Shown: positions 8,712 through 18,561, counted from the stretch's first letter. The stretch: DNA of 34,897 nucleotides from Sagittula marina (GCF_014196795.1 NZ_JACIEJ010000020.1:1-34897); one strand, 5' to 3'. A program made the numbers and translations. The notes: generated from the letters alone by a model not told the origin.

Positions 8712-8909
8712 ATCGAAGCGCAAGCCAACGCACAGCCGAGTTTCGCGCTGGACACACGGTTGAAGCGAATCGAGGCGCAATTGTCTCGATTGCAGACCCC
8801 TGCGCAGGACAATACCGCCGAGGCGTTGCGCGATCTCTCCATGTTGCTGGCTGAAATGATGGCCCGACAGGAACAGCTGATACACCGCGATCAACAGGCC
8901 AGCGCATGA
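8712..8909 (+). pseudogene. In-frame continuation of the coiled-coil gene beyond an amber codon
   Basis: Immediately after the TAG at 8709-8711 the same frame stays open for 65 codons to a TGA at 8907-8909. Its translation is clearly protein-like and matches the style of the upstream protein: FALDTRLKRIEAQLSRLQ and ALRDLSMLLAEMMARQEQLI are amphipathic helices like those before the stop. No start codon with a good ribosome site opens this frame near the TAG. The simplest reading is a nonsense mutation that has cut the last 65 residues from the gene. Readthrough, or a sequencing error, are alternatives. Confidence 0.65.
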
Positions 8910-9273
8910 GCCCGCCAATTTCACCTTCGTGACCCCACGGCGTTCACCGGGGATGGCGGCGATGACCGTCGGCCTCCGGGACGTCAAGGCTGGTTCCATC
9001 GCCGCTCAGAGACCGGCGCGCGATCCCCTTGTCAGAGTGTCTATGCGCCGGCGGAACAAGGCGTTTCGGCGTCACATCCCCAGGCCTGCCGAGATGTTCA
9101 CGACGGCCCCCCAAAAGCCCCCAGCACCGCACCAGGAAATTTCTCGGAAGCCCGCCGTTGTTCACCAAATCACAAGGCTGGGCGGCATAGGTCTGTAACA
9201 AACCCTCGCAAAGCGCGCCCAGTCTACCGGGCTGCGTCCTCTGCGGCCTCCGCCAACGAAGGAACTTAAGATC
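8910..9273 (+). other. Intergenic region before the chemoreceptor gene
   Basis: 364 bases without a supportable gene. Opposing open frames at 8929-9198 (plus) and 8944-9201 (minus) have Arg/Pro-rich, unstructured translations with no recognisable domain or ribosome site. It probably carries the leader, and perhaps the promoter, of the receptor gene; a good AAGGAA site lies just before the ATG at 9274. Confidence 0.5.
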
Positions 9274-12012
9274 ATGACGGATCTCACAACCGGGCTTGCC
9301 CTATCGGACCTGTGCCAGGATATCGTGACATCGGGGTTCTGTGTCCGGGTTGCGGTGGCGGATGGCACGATTACGGCGGTGTCCTCCACAGCCCGTAGCG
9401 ATTTACCCGCCAAGACGCGCCTGCCCTGCCCCGCAGACAAGCTGTTCAGCAATGTCGAGGTGCTGCAGACCGCTCTGGCAGAAGCCACCGCACCCACCCA
9501 GATCGACCTCGAGATGCCCGGCGGCGCGGCCTTCTCCGGTCGGATCATTCCATTGGCCGGGCCCGATCCGGCAGAGGTTCTGCTCACCGGTGAGCGGTTG
9601 CCCGGCGCCCCGCCGCAACGCAGCCGCTATTTTGAAGCCGTCAATCGGCTTTATGGTCTGATCGAGATCACGCCTGAGCTGGAAGTCACCTCCCTCAATC
9701 CGCAGGCCCAAAAGATCATCGGCCAGCCCGAGAAGGAGGTGATCGGCAAACGACTGGATGCCTTTTGTGCCAGCAAAGATCTCAGCAAGACGCTGGCCAG
9801 CATTCTCAAGGATCCCCATGGCCAAGCCATGTACCTTGAGTTCTCGCCTCACAAAAACAAAACGGTTCATTGTGTCGCCACTGTGGTGCCTTTGAACGAC
9901 GAAAAGACCGGCAAGCCACTCCGCATTTTCCTGTCGCTGCGCGAGTCGACCGAAGAAACGCTGGAGGTTCAGCGCAATCAGGCCATCACTGAAGCGGTGC
10001 AAAGCAATACCGCAGTGATAGAATTTGACACCAAGGGCACGATTGTTGCCGTCAACGAGGTCTACCTCACCATTCTGGGGTTCGAGGAAGACGAATTGAT
10101 CGGCAAGAACCGCAGCATCCTTTTTTACGATCAGGACACCCGCAGCCCGGAATACAAACAGCTCTGGACCAATCTGATATCGGGCGAGCCGGTATCGGGC
10201 ACGTTCAAACGGCGCGCCAAGAATGGCGAACGCATCTGGATTGCGGCCAGCGTCAGCCCGCTGCGCGGGCGCGACGGCAAGGTGAACCGCATCGTGATGG
10301 TGGCCCAGGACGTGACCGCAGCCACGGAACAGGCCAGCGAGCTGACCGCGGTGCAGGAAGCGCTCGATCACTCCAACGGGTTGGTGGAATACGATCCCTC
10401 GGGGTTTGTCATCAGGGTCAACGACAATTTCCTGCACGCCAGCGGATATGCCGCCGAGGACCTGATCGGGCGGCCGCACCGGGATCTGTGCCCGCTCAAC
10501 GTTTCGCAAAGCCCCGAATATCGGGATTTCTGGAACGCACTGAAGCTGGGTCAGTCACAATCCGGCGTCTTTGCCCGCGTACGCCGGGACGGAACCGATA
10601 TATGGCTGCGCTCCAGCTACACGCCGGTCAGCGATGCCGCAGGCAACGTGGTCAAGGTCATCCAGATCGCCTATGACGTAACCGCTGACATGCAGGAGCA
10701 GGCAGAGGTTACGGGCAAGCTCAACGCCATCGACCGCAGCCAGGCGGTCATTGAGTTCAGTCTGGACGGCATCGTCCTGAACGCCAACCCGACCTTCCTC
10801 GACCTGATGGAATACAACCTCCCCGAGTTGAAGGGCAAATATCACCGGATCTTTTGCGAACCGATCTTTGCCAAAAGCGAAGAATACCGCAACTTCTGGA
10901 ACAAGTTGGGATCAGGCGATTACCATCAGGGCGAATACAAGCGTATCACCAAAACCGGGAAGGAGGTCTGGATTCAGGCCACCTACAACCCGATCCTCGA
11001 TGTGTCCGGCCGCCCCGTGAAGGTTGTGAAATTCGCCGTCGATGTCACCTTACGCAAGAAAAAGGAGCTGGAGGCGCAGAACATGCTGCGCGCCATCGAC
11101 CGGGCGCAGGCGATGATCCAGTTCGATATGGACGGCCACGTCCTGACCGCAAACGAGACATTTCTGCGGGCGATGGGCTATTCTTTGCGCGAGGTGCTGA
11201 ACCAACATCATTCCATGTTCTGCGATCAGGATCTGATCCAGTCCGAGGAATATCGCGATTTCTGGGCGGATCTGCGCAGCGGTACCCCCCAGTCCGGACG
11301 CTTTCGCCGCATGGGCAAGTTTGGGCGAGAGGTCTGGATTCAGGCCACCTACTCCACTCTGCTTGATACGCACGGTGAGCCGACAGGCATTGTGAAATAT
11401 GCCCATGACATCACCAATCAGGTGGCGCTGGAAAAAGAGATTCACAGCCAGGCCGAGCGGATGAACAATATCGTCACCGACCTCTCCAGTTCGATCACCA
11501 AGATCTCTGAATCTACCCGCGTGTCGCGCGCGGCGTCTGACCTGACAACCCAAACGGCGAGCGAGGGGCTGAACTTCCTCAACGCGGCCATCGAGGCCAT
11601 TGAACTGATCGAAAAATCCTCGACCGAGATTGCGGAAATCACCCGCGTGATTTCTGAAATTGCCAATCAAACCAACCTGCTGGCCTTTAACGCCGCGATC
11701 GAAGCGGCGCGCGCTGGCGAACACGGGGTTGGCTTTTCGGTGGTGGCAGACGAGGTGCGCAAACTGGCGGAGCGCAGCTCCAAAGCGGCCCAAGAGATTG
11801 GCAAACTGATCGTCGTCTCTGGCGAGCGGGTCAATCAGGGCACCGAACGCTCCCGCGATGCGCTGCGCAGTTTCGAGGATATCGTCACCTCTCTTGGCAA
11901 TACAGCCGCATCAATCCAGACAATATCCGAGTGCGCCACTTCTCAGGAAGATGTCTCCAGCAAGGTGGTGGGCATGATCGAGGATCTGAACAAGGCGGTC
12001 CAATCAAAGTAA
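9274..12012 (+). CDS. Soluble methyl-accepting chemotaxis protein with five PAS domains
   Basis: A 912-residue cytoplasmic chemoreceptor with no membrane helix and no HAMP domain. After an N-terminal region (1-115) come five PAS domains at about 118-228, 237-352, 357-474, 481-595 and 602-718. The last four share a near-identical layout: an opening such as [14 protein letters not shown], a central [16 protein letters not shown] motif, then E-x-WI-x-A-x-Y, and a closing [11 protein letters not shown]. The C-terminus (718-912) is a receptor signalling domain with the conserved tip [20 protein letters not shown] and the following [16 protein letters not shown] domains usually bind small ligands, haem or flavin, so it may sense redox state or a metabolite. 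It follows the triple-CheW and coiled-coil genes, which suggests one sensory unit. Ligand and output are unknown. Confidence 0.9.
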   Translation: MTDLTTGLALSDLCQDIVTSGFCVRVAVADGTITAVSSTARSDLPAKTRLPCPADKLFSNVEVLQTALAEATAPTQIDLEMPGGAAFSGRIIPLAGPDPAEVLLTGERLPGAPPQRSRYFEAVNRLYGLIEITPELEVTSLNPQAQKIIGQPEKEVIGKRLDAFCASKDLSKTLASILKDPHGQAMYLEFSPHKNKTVHCVATVVPLNDEKTGKPLRIFLSLRESTEETLEVQRNQAITEAVQSNTAVIEFDTKGTIVAVNEVYLTILGFEEDELIGKNRSILFYDQDTRSPEYKQLWTNLISGEPVSGTFKRRAKNGERIWIAASVSPLRGRDGKVNRIVMVAQDVTAATEQASELTAVQEALDHSNGLVEYDPSGFVIRVNDNFLHASGYAAEDLIGRPHRDLCPLNVSQSPEYRDFWNALKLGQSQSGVFARVRRDGTDIWLRSSYTPVSDAAGNVVKVIQIAYDVTADMQEQAEVTGKLNAIDRSQAVIEFSLDGIVLNANPTFLDLMEYNLPELKGKYHRIFCEPIFAKSEEYRNFWNKLGSGDYHQGEYKRITKTGKEVWIQATYNPILDVSGRPVKVVKFAVDVTLRKKKELEAQNMLRAIDRAQAMIQFDMDGHVLTANETFLRAMGYSLREVLNQHHSMFCDQDLIQSEEYRDFWADLRSGTPQSGRFRRMGKFGREVWIQATYSTLLDTHGEPTGIVKYAHDITNQVALEKEIHSQAERMNNIVTDLSSSITKISESTRVSRAASDLTTQTASEGLNFLNAAIEAIELIEKSSTEIAEITRVISEIANQTNLLAFNAAIEAARAGEHGVGFSVVADEVRKLAERSSKAAQEIGKLIVVSGERVNQGTERSRDALRSFEDIVTSLGNTAASIQTISECATSQEDVSSKVVGMIEDLNKAVQSK

Positions 12013-12046
12013 ATCCTGCGGGCGAAGCCCCCTTGGCCCCCATGAC

Positions 12047-12082
12047 AACAGCCCGGTGCACGGGCCCCTACACCGGGCTGTT
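12047..12082. terminator. Hairpin between convergent genes
   Basis: A perfect 12-base-pair stem, AACAGCCCGGTG (12047-12058) with CACCGGGCTGTT (12071-12082), closes a 12-base loop. It lies 35 bases after the receptor stop and between convergent genes, so it can serve as a terminator, although only three T residues follow the stem. Its 3' arm overlaps the 5' arm of the parS-like palindrome starting at 12078. Confidence 0.6.
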
Positions 12083-12097
12083 TCGCGCGCGAAACAG
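12078..12097. promoter_or_regulatory. parS: parS-like palindrome, copy 1
   Basis: A perfect 20-base palindrome, CTGTTTCGCGCGCGAAACAG, whose inner 18 bases occur five times in the window. The arms TGTTTC and GAAACA equal those of the bacterial parS consensus (TGTTTCACGTGAAACA), with a 6-base instead of a 4-base centre. It lies between convergent genes and shares five bases with a hairpin. ParB binding is inferred from this similarity and from the parAB genes nearby. Confidence 0.65.
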
Positions 12098-12243
12098 TAA
12101 AAGCGCACTCTCCGTGATCGTTCGCTTCATCCGCTCGACCTGGACCACAGGTGGTTTGACTTGGTCAGGCCACGTGTGTGCTGCCTGAATGCCCTTTAGC
12201 TGCCCTGTCGCGGCCTCAAAGAGATCCGTTCGACCTGAAAGGA

Positions 12244-14253
12244 TCAGGCGACGTCGATCATCTCCGGCGTCAGCGCCTCAATATTCCAGTCATTCAGCAC
12301 GATGCGCACGCCTTGATCCTCAAAGACCACATCATCGCCATCCTGTGTGAAATGCACCAAGGCATCATCTGCCGTTCCGTAACCGAAATTGCCCAGCGAC
12401 AGCTGGTCCCAATTTTCGAAATCGGTGATCTCATGCGCGCCCTCTTCGCCAGCGGAAAAGACAAAGCTGTCAGAGCCAAAGCCGCCTGACATGATGCTGT
12501 TTCCGGCTCCTGGTGTCAGGACATCATCCACCGCCTTCGTGCGCATGAAGGTCTCCAGCGCGGGTGTGGTTTTCAAGGTATACTCCGCCGAGTTGATAAA
12601 ATCGCTCACCACCTCGGCACGGCTGTCCCCTGCAGCCAAGCGACCAGACCAGGCTGCCAGCCCGGAGGCCGCGGGTTCGCGCCCCAGTACATTTCGGAAC
12701 AGCAAGGTCATGAATTCGGTGTCATCGCTATCTCCATAGATACCTTCAAACTCAGGTGTATCCATGAACTGCTCCACGATGTGAGAAAGGTCGCCATCCT
12801 TGGCAATCGCATGAGACCAGGCCTCAAGACCGGAAGCGGCTGGCTCACGCCCCATCACCGCTCCAAACAACCTATAGACCGTGTCCGTCCAGGTGGCCGT
12901 GTCGACCTGCGCTTCAAAGGCGTCCAGCCCCGCTTGCGTGATCCGGATATGCTCGGGCGACTCGGATATGGCCAAGGCCGCTTCCGACCGCGTCATTCCG
13001 TTTTCAATGGCACGGGTCCAGGCCGTCAGCCCGGAATCCGCCGGATCACGGCCCAGCACGTTGCGGAAGAGCTGCGTTACGAATGCCTCATCATCAAGGG
13101 ACCCATAACGCTGTTCGAACTCCGCAGAGCCCGTCAATTGCTCGGACAATTCGTCCAGATTCAGCGTCCCCGTCGCCATTGCGCGGATATAGCCCTGGTG
13201 CCCGTCAGCCCTCGGCTCACGTCCCAGAACCGTGTCGAAAAGTCGATAGACCTGCGCCGATATATCGGTTCCCAGCAGGCCCCGCGCCTCCGCGATCAGC
13301 ACGTTGTCTCCGGCACCGCCGTCCAGCCTGTCCGTACCGCCCTGCCCCCAAATCAAGTCATTGCCTGCGGCTCCGGCCAACAGATCATCGCTACGATCGC
13401 CCACAACAGTACGACCTGCCGGCGCATCCAGCGTGGCGAGGGCCTGCGCGACGTTCACCGCGCCATCATCGAAGTCCAACCACTCGACCCCGTCGAGCAC
13501 CATCTCTCCGGTGCGACCGGCAACAACCAGCTTTCCATCATCGACCCGCATATGCGCATCACTCTCGCGCATGGAGACATCAACCCGGTCATTGCCACTG
13601 CCGCCAGAGATCACCTTATCCCCCGACAGCGTACCAACCTCGATCCGGTCATTCCCGCTGCCTGCATCGACCGTATCGTCACCTGCGCCGGTACTGATCG
13701 TGTCAGAGCCAGCAGCGCCTGCCAGGTAATCGTCGCCCGCACCGCCCGTGACCGCGTTGTCCGTGCCATCCCCCGCCAGATCCAGATCCAGAACGCCGGT
13801 GGTGGTGGCGGCAAAGTTCTGGGTGACGATGACGCTGTTGTAGCTGGTGCCATTGCCGTAGGTCATCGGCCCTTGCACGATGCCGATCCCCAACACGGAG
13901 ACATCCGGATCAAGGATGTTTGCCCGGTGCGAAGGGCTGTTCATCAGGTTTTCGTGCAGCCGGTCCACCTCGTCATAGAGGCTGCCGGCGCCCGTCACGC
14001 TGACCGCCGCGATGTTTTCGGTGGTGCGCCAGCGCCCCTCCAGATCGAAATCCGCAGCAATGATGCGATCCGTATGGCTCGACCCGTCCACGCCGGTATG
14101 ACTGAAGGTGTCGGCATCGCTCATCCACTGGCTATGCGCATCGGCGGAGGTGTTGAGATTCTGTTCCAACATCACAGGGGCCAGCCCATTGGCCGCCCGT
14201 TCCGCATTGATCAACTCCAGCATGTAGCGTTCAAGGTCGCTGGCCACGTCCAT
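12244..14253 (-). CDS. Secreted CAP/SCP-domain protein with RTX and DUF4214 repeats
   Basis: A protein of about 669 residues. Domains in order (numbered from the GTG at 14256): CAP/SCP domain at about 8-150 with the family residues His52 (FSH), Glu80 (ENIA) and SPSHRANIL (107-115); RTX calcium-binding nonapeptides of the GGAGDD/GSGNDR type at about 160-225 and 285-320; DUF4214 units at about 334-385, 388-437, 456-510 and 513-562 (LFRNVLGREPAASGLAAW); and an RTX C-terminal region (575-670), as found in type I secretion substrates. There is no N-terminal signal peptide, so export by a type I system not in this window is expected. The ATG at 14253 is preferred over the adjacent GTG because AGGA lies 6 bases before it. 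The second half is closely paralogous to that of the neighbouring protease. The role is unknown, possibly surface or matrix attachment. Confidence 0.85.
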   Translation of the reverse strand: MDVASDLERYMLELINAERAANGLAPVMLEQNLNTSADAHSQWMSDADTFSHTGVDGSSHTDRIIAADFDLEGRWRTTENIAAVSVTGAGSLYDEVDRLHENLMNSPSHRANILDPDVSVLGIGIVQGPMTYGNGTSYNSVIVTQNFAATTTGVLDLDLAGDGTDNAVTGGAGDDYLAGAAGSDTISTGAGDDTVDAGSGNDRIEVGTLSGDKVISGGSGNDRVDVSMRESDAHMRVDDGKLVVAGRTGEMVLDGVEWLDFDDGAVNVAQALATLDAPAGRTVVGDRSDDLLAGAAGNDLIWGQGGTDRLDGGAGDNVLIAEARGLLGTDISAQVYRLFDTVLGREPRADGHQGYIRAMATGTLNLDELSEQLTGSAEFEQRYGSLDDEAFVTQLFRNVLGRDPADSGLTAWTRAIENGMTRSEAALAISESPEHIRITQAGLDAFEAQVDTATWTDTVYRLFGAVMGREPAASGLEAWSHAIAKDGDLSHIVEQFMDTPEFEGIYGDSDDTEFMTLLFRNVLGREPAASGLAAWSGRLAAGDSRAEVVSDFINSAEYTLKTTPALETFMRTKAVDDVLTPGAGNSIMSGGFGSDSFVFSAGEEGAHEITDFENWDQLSLGNFGYGTADDALVHFTQDGDDVVFEDQGVRIVLNDWNIEALTPEMIDVA

Positions 14254-14419
14254 CACTCTTCCTTTCCCGTTCCCTAGGGGGATCTTGGAAAAGTTGAAGT
14301 GAAATCATGGCGCTATCCGGCCCGAGATGCGCCGTGAAAACGGCCTTCGGATAAATCTTTGCACAAATTGCAAACGGCCCCATCGGAAAGGGGGACATAT
14401 CGCCCGCGTTATCTGCGCG

Positions 14420-17323
14420 CTACGCCGCCAGAGTGGTGAGGGAGATCATCTCTGCGTCGATCATCGCCAGATCCGTGTTGAGGAAGGTGATCGTCATCCC
14501 ATGGTCGGCAAAGATCACGTCGTCACCGTCCTGGCGGAAGTGGTCCAGTGCCTCTTGGGCGGCGTCGTAGCCGAAGCCATCCAGACGGACCCGGTCCCAG
14601 GCCTCCAGGTCGGTGACCACCTGGGACGAGGTGACGAGGGAGGCTGCCAGACTGTGCCCTGTCCCCGGCGCGACGAACTGGAAGGTGTCCGCGAACAGGC
14701 CGCCCGACAGCACGGCGGTCTCCGACATGGCCAGCAGCGTGTCGTCCTCGCCGAACCCTTGCATGAAGATGTCCAAAGACGCCGCCGTGCGCTGCACGAA
14801 CTCCGGCGTGTTCATGAAATCGGCCACCAGCTCTGCACGGCTGTCACCGGCGTCGAGCCGCGCGGTCCAGGCCTCCAGCCCGCTCTGCGCCGGTTGTCGG
14901 CCCAGCACGTTGTTGAACAGCAGGCGCACGAAATCCTCGTTGCTGCTGCCGCCAAAGCGCGCTTGGAACTCGTCGCTTTCCATGAACAGCGCCACCACCT
15001 CGACCTGTTCCATGCCCCGATCCAGCGCGTTGTGCCAGTTGAGGAACCCACCTTGTGCCGGAACCCTGTCAAGCACCGCGCGGTAGAGACGGAACACCAC
15101 CCCTGCCAGCTCCGTCGGGTCGGTGGCGTCAAAGGCTTCCTGCGCCGCCTCGGTGCGGGTGATGTGCTCCGCCGTCTCGGAGAAGCGCGCCACCAGCTCG
15201 GCCCGGCTGGTGCCGTTGTCCAGCTCGGCGGTCCAGACCGCCAGCCCGCGCGGGGCGGGATCGCGGTCAAAGACGTTCTGGAACAGCAGCGTGACGAAGG
15301 CCTCGTTGCTGGTGGAGGCTCCGTAGCGGGCCTCGAACTCCGGCGCGGTGATGAAAGTGGCGGCCAGCTCCTCGAGCGTGACCTGCCCGTTGGCAAGCTG
15401 CGCCGTGTAGCCCTGATGCCCGGTCTCGCCGGGCGCGCGGCCAAAGACCGTATCGAACAGGCGAAACACCTGGTCGGAGGCCTCGAGCCCATAAAGCCCG
15501 CGTCCCTCAGCAACCAGCACGTTTGCGTCGCCCAGCCCGAAAAGGCTGTCCTGCCCGCCGCCACCTGTGACCACGTTTGAGCCGCGTCCGGCCATCAGCG
15601 TGTTGTTCCCCGCCGAGCCGGTCAGTCGGTCGTCACCGTCGCCGGTGGCGGCGTTCTCGATCGCGCCATCGGTGAGCCGGGCCCAGACCGCGCCGCCGAC
15701 GTTCAGCACCCCGTCGATGTCGGCATCGCCCAGGCTGAGGATGACATCCTCCTGCAGGGCCACCGCGTTCAGGGTATCTCTGCCGCCGTTGGTGTCGCTG
15801 AACCGCCCGCGCGCAGTTTCGACCGACTGCAGCGCGCGAAAATCCTCCGTCACGGTCCAGATGTCGTCTGCATGTTCATAAGCGCCGAGGAATTCCAGCC
15901 CGACATCGTAAAGCCTCCCGGTGTCGCCGGAAGAGGTGTCCGTCACCCGCACCGTCCACGCCCCATCGCTGGACATGCCCCGCAAGGATGCCACGCCAAA
16001 GGTCCAGTCGCTCGCGATACCAGCGTCGCCGCCTTCGCGATCGGCGAGATTGATCACCTCGCCATCAGGGGTGATCAGATCGACCACCAGATCGGCGGCA
16101 AACGTGTGCTGAATGTCCACCGTCACATAGACATGTTCGATGACCAGACCCGCATTCACCGTGATGGTCGCATCTGCATGAGCATTGTCTCGGATCACCG
16201 CATTCGGGTAGTCCGAATAACTCATGGATATCAGAGTGTTCTGGGTCGAGGCCACGCCACCCTTGTACAGCCCCCAGACCTCGGCCATGCGCACGGCGGC
16301 AAAGGCATCCACCGCGCCGAAGCCGTAATTCTGGTGGAACGTCATGGCCCCGCCGTTCCAGGTCTCACCGCCCAGGGCCATCCAGCGGTCCAACTCGTGC
16401 CCGTCTGCCCCGGTGCCATAAGCGGACCCTGTCTGTGCGGCGGACAGGGCCAGGATGGTCTGCACATCGCGGTAGCCGAGGTCGGGATTGGCCTCCAGCA
16501 TCAGCGCAATGACGCCCGCCGTCACCGGCGTTGCAGCGGAGGTGCCGCCAAAGTCTTCGGTATAGGCGCCGCTCTCGTAGCCGGCAGAGCCTGTGCGGTC
16601 CGTGGTGTTCGAGGCCGCCGGGGCGGAGATCAGCAGGTTGTGGCCGTAGTTGGAATAATACGCGACGGAGCCGTCTTCTTCGAAGGCACCGACGGTGATG
16701 ACCGTGTGCAGGGTGTTGTGCGCTTCCCCCTGGGCATTGCCGAGAATGCCATAGTCCGCCAGATAGCTGTTGGCTTCATTGCCCGCCGCTTTGATAAGGA
16801 TCGTGCCCAACCCGTCACGCCCATTGGTCGCCGCATACAGAAAGGCCTGCGCCTCGTCATAGGCCCAGGAGCCCCTGTCGCCCGCATCGGAGTCGATGTC
16901 ATAATCCGGGGTGACGCCGTAGCTTTGGTTCACGATGTCAAAGGTCGACGCGTGTTCCAGCACGTCGAGCTGAACGCTCCATGCCGCGCTCTGCACCGTC
17001 CCAAGATAATCGACGGAGGTCAGCTGCGCCCCCCAGGCCACGCCGACACCGCCCACACCGTTGAGCGCCGCAGCGATCAGCCCGCCAACAGAGGTGCCGT
17101 GCCCATCCTCGGACGTGTCATGCAGACCGTTGTCATAAAGACGCCCGTTATAGTGCCTGCTCGCGTCGTAATTGGCCGCCAGATCCACATGGCCCTGGTC
17201 CATGCCGTCATCATAGACCGCAACGGACACCCCTGCGCCGCTGTAATTTTCCCAGATCGCCTCGATGTCGCCGAGAAGGTTGAAATGCCACTGACCGGTG
17301 TATCTTGGGTCTGAAATGTACAT
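14420..17323 (-). CDS. Secreted subtilisin-like (S8) protease with P-domain, RTX and DUF4214 repeats
   Basis: A large serine protease. Numbered from a possible upstream GTG at 17440, the catalytic triad is Asp77 (VAVYDDGMD), His114 (EDGHGTSVGG) and Ser301 (GGTSAATPVTAG), with the oxyanion Asn221 (AAGNEAN). A proprotein-convertase P-like beta domain follows (about 400-520, ITPDGEVINLADREGG; GAWTVRVTDTSSGDTGRLYDV), then a short RTX stretch (about 598-640), four DUF4214-type units (655-705, 712-760, 780-830, 835-885) and a C-terminal RTX-type region. I start it at the ATG at 17323 (MYISDPRYTGQWHF) because AAAGG lies at suitable distance and type I substrates need no signal peptide; the 39 residues before look non-native. 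It probably degrades or processes extracellular proteins. The C-terminal halves of this and the CAP protein are paralogous. Confidence 0.88.
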   Translation of the reverse strand: MYISDPRYTGQWHFNLLGDIEAIWENYSGAGVSVAVYDDGMDQGHVDLAANYDASRHYNGRLYDNGLHDTSEDGHGTSVGGLIAAALNGVGGVGVAWGAQLTSVDYLGTVQSAAWSVQLDVLEHASTFDIVNQSYGVTPDYDIDSDAGDRGSWAYDEAQAFLYAATNGRDGLGTILIKAAGNEANSYLADYGILGNAQGEAHNTLHTVITVGAFEEDGSVAYYSNYGHNLLISAPAASNTTDRTGSAGYESGAYTEDFGGTSAATPVTAGVIALMLEANPDLGYRDVQTILALSAAQTGSAYGTGADGHELDRWMALGGETWNGGAMTFHQNYGFGAVDAFAAVRMAEVWGLYKGGVASTQNTLISMSYSDYPNAVIRDNAHADATITVNAGLVIEHVYVTVDIQHTFAADLVVDLITPDGEVINLADREGGDAGIASDWTFGVASLRGMSSDGAWTVRVTDTSSGDTGRLYDVGLEFLGAYEHADDIWTVTEDFRALQSVETARGRFSDTNGGRDTLNAVALQEDVILSLGDADIDGVLNVGGAVWARLTDGAIENAATGDGDDRLTGSAGNNTLMAGRGSNVVTGGGGQDSLFGLGDANVLVAEGRGLYGLEASDQVFRLFDTVFGRAPGETGHQGYTAQLANGQVTLEELAATFITAPEFEARYGASTSNEAFVTLLFQNVFDRDPAPRGLAVWTAELDNGTSRAELVARFSETAEHITRTEAAQEAFDATDPTELAGVVFRLYRAVLDRVPAQGGFLNWHNALDRGMEQVEVVALFMESDEFQARFGGSSNEDFVRLLFNNVLGRQPAQSGLEAWTARLDAGDSRAELVADFMNTPEFVQRTAASLDIFMQGFGEDDTLLAMSETAVLSGGLFADTFQFVAPGTGHSLAASLVTSSQVVTDLEAWDRVRLDGFGYDAAQEALDHFRQDGDDVIFADHGMTITFLNTDLAMIDAEMISLTTLAA

Positions 17324-17577
17324 GTCTGCTACCTTTAAGAACCGCAGCACGCCAAGGCATCGCGCCGGGGCGGCTGCCCACAGGTTTTCCGGCAAGGAAA
17401 ACATATCGGCTGACACTATTGGCCTGTCGGACTTAACCACACCTTAAGCAGCACCGTGTTTTGATGTCCTGCCTTCTGCAGGGCGTCCGCAGGCAGGGTG
17501 CAAGCGTCCGGAGGTCAGGCGCTTTGCCTTTCTGAGCCCTGCCAGGGGCGGGACCGACTCCTCGGAAAGGCGTGCTG

Positions 17578-18513
17578 ATGACCGATGACCATCTACCTGC
17601 CGTGACCATCCTGATGGCCTGCCATCAGGGCGCCGCCCATCTGGAGGCGCAACTGGCCTCCATTGCGGCGCAGGAAGGGGTGGACTGGCGGCTGGTCGCT
17701 TCTGATGATGGGTCCACGGACGGCACGCGTGCCATTTTGGAACGGTTTCGCGCCGATCACCCCAGTCGCGTCATCCTGCGTCAGGGCCCAAGTCATGGCT
17801 CGCCCTGGGGGGCCGCGGCGCATTTCCTTGATCTGCTGTGTGATCCGACCCTGTCTGACGGCCCGGTGGCGCTGTCCGATCAAGACGATGTCTGGTATCC
17901 TGACAAGCTAAAACAGGCTCTGTTATACCTTGAAACGGCACCTCCCGGTCCGGCCGCCTATAGCGCGCGCAGTCGGCATGTCCGCGCTGACGGCACGCCG
18001 CTGGGCCTGTCCCGCAGCTATCGCGGCGGCCCGTCATGCGGCAATGCGCTGGTGGAAAACCGGCTGTCCGGCCATGCGACGGTGCTGAACGCGCAGGCCG
18101 TGGCGCTGGTCCGCGCCGTCGGCCCCGTGCCTGTCCCCTATCACGATTGGTGGCTGTACCTGCTTATCACCGGCGCGGGCGGCACGGTGATCAACGACCC
18201 TGTGGCGCGGCTGGAGTACCGCCAGCACGGCGACAATGTTCTGGGCGCACCAAGGGGCCTGGCGGCGCGGCTGGCGCGCATGGCCGTGGTGCTGGGCCGT
18301 GACGGGCCGATACTGCAGGCGGCGAACCGGACCGCACTGAGGCAGGCCCACCCGCATCTCAAGCCCGAGGCCCGCGCTCTGCTTCAGGCCATCGATACGG
18401 CGCCACGGTACGGCCCAGCCCGCGCGCGCGCGCTGCGCCGCTTCGGCGTCCAAAGGCACGACTATGTCGCAGATGCGTTCTTGTGGCTGGTGGCTGCGTT
18501 GGGGCGGGTTTGA
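17578..18513 (+). CDS. GT2 family glycosyltransferase
   Basis: About 311 residues. A GT-A fold glycosyltransferase of family 2, with the nucleotide-sugar site VASDDGSTDGT (about 41-51) and the metal-binding stretch ALSDQDDVWYPDK (about 100-112), which resembles rhamnosyl- or galactosyltransferases of the WcaA/RgpB type. A conserved YHDWW motif follows (about 181-185). It should add one sugar to a growing surface polysaccharide on the cytoplasmic side. The ATG at 17578 is chosen over the GTG at 17572 because GGAAAGG (17564-17570) lies 7 bases before the ATG but only 1 base before the GTG. It is convergent with the kpsT-like gene, and a parS-like site sits between them. The sugar specificity cannot be told. 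Confidence 0.85.
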   Translation: MTDDHLPAVTILMACHQGAAHLEAQLASIAAQEGVDWRLVASDDGSTDGTRAILERFRADHPSRVILRQGPSHGSPWGAAAHFLDLLCDPTLSDGPVALSDQDDVWYPDKLKQALLYLETAPPGPAAYSARSRHVRADGTPLGLSRSYRGGPSCGNALVENRLSGHATVLNAQAVALVRAVGPVPVPYHDWWLYLLITGAGGTVINDPVARLEYRQHGDNVLGAPRGLAARLARMAVVLGRDGPILQAANRTALRQAHPHLKPEARALLQAIDTAPRYGPARARALRRFGVQRHDYVADAFLWLVAALGRV

Positions 18514-18561
18514 GCACGGCCTTTGAAGAGCATAACATGAGATTTCAGGCGCAATAGGGTC

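Noticed and set aside
12781-14277. Open frame of 498 codons on the plus strand
   Set aside because: Antisense to the CAP/RTX gene, with no domain and an Arg/His/Gln-rich translation.
14327-17314. Open frames of 417 and 480 codons on the plus strand
   Set aside because: Both are antisense to the subtilisin gene, whose catalytic motifs are intact on the minus strand.
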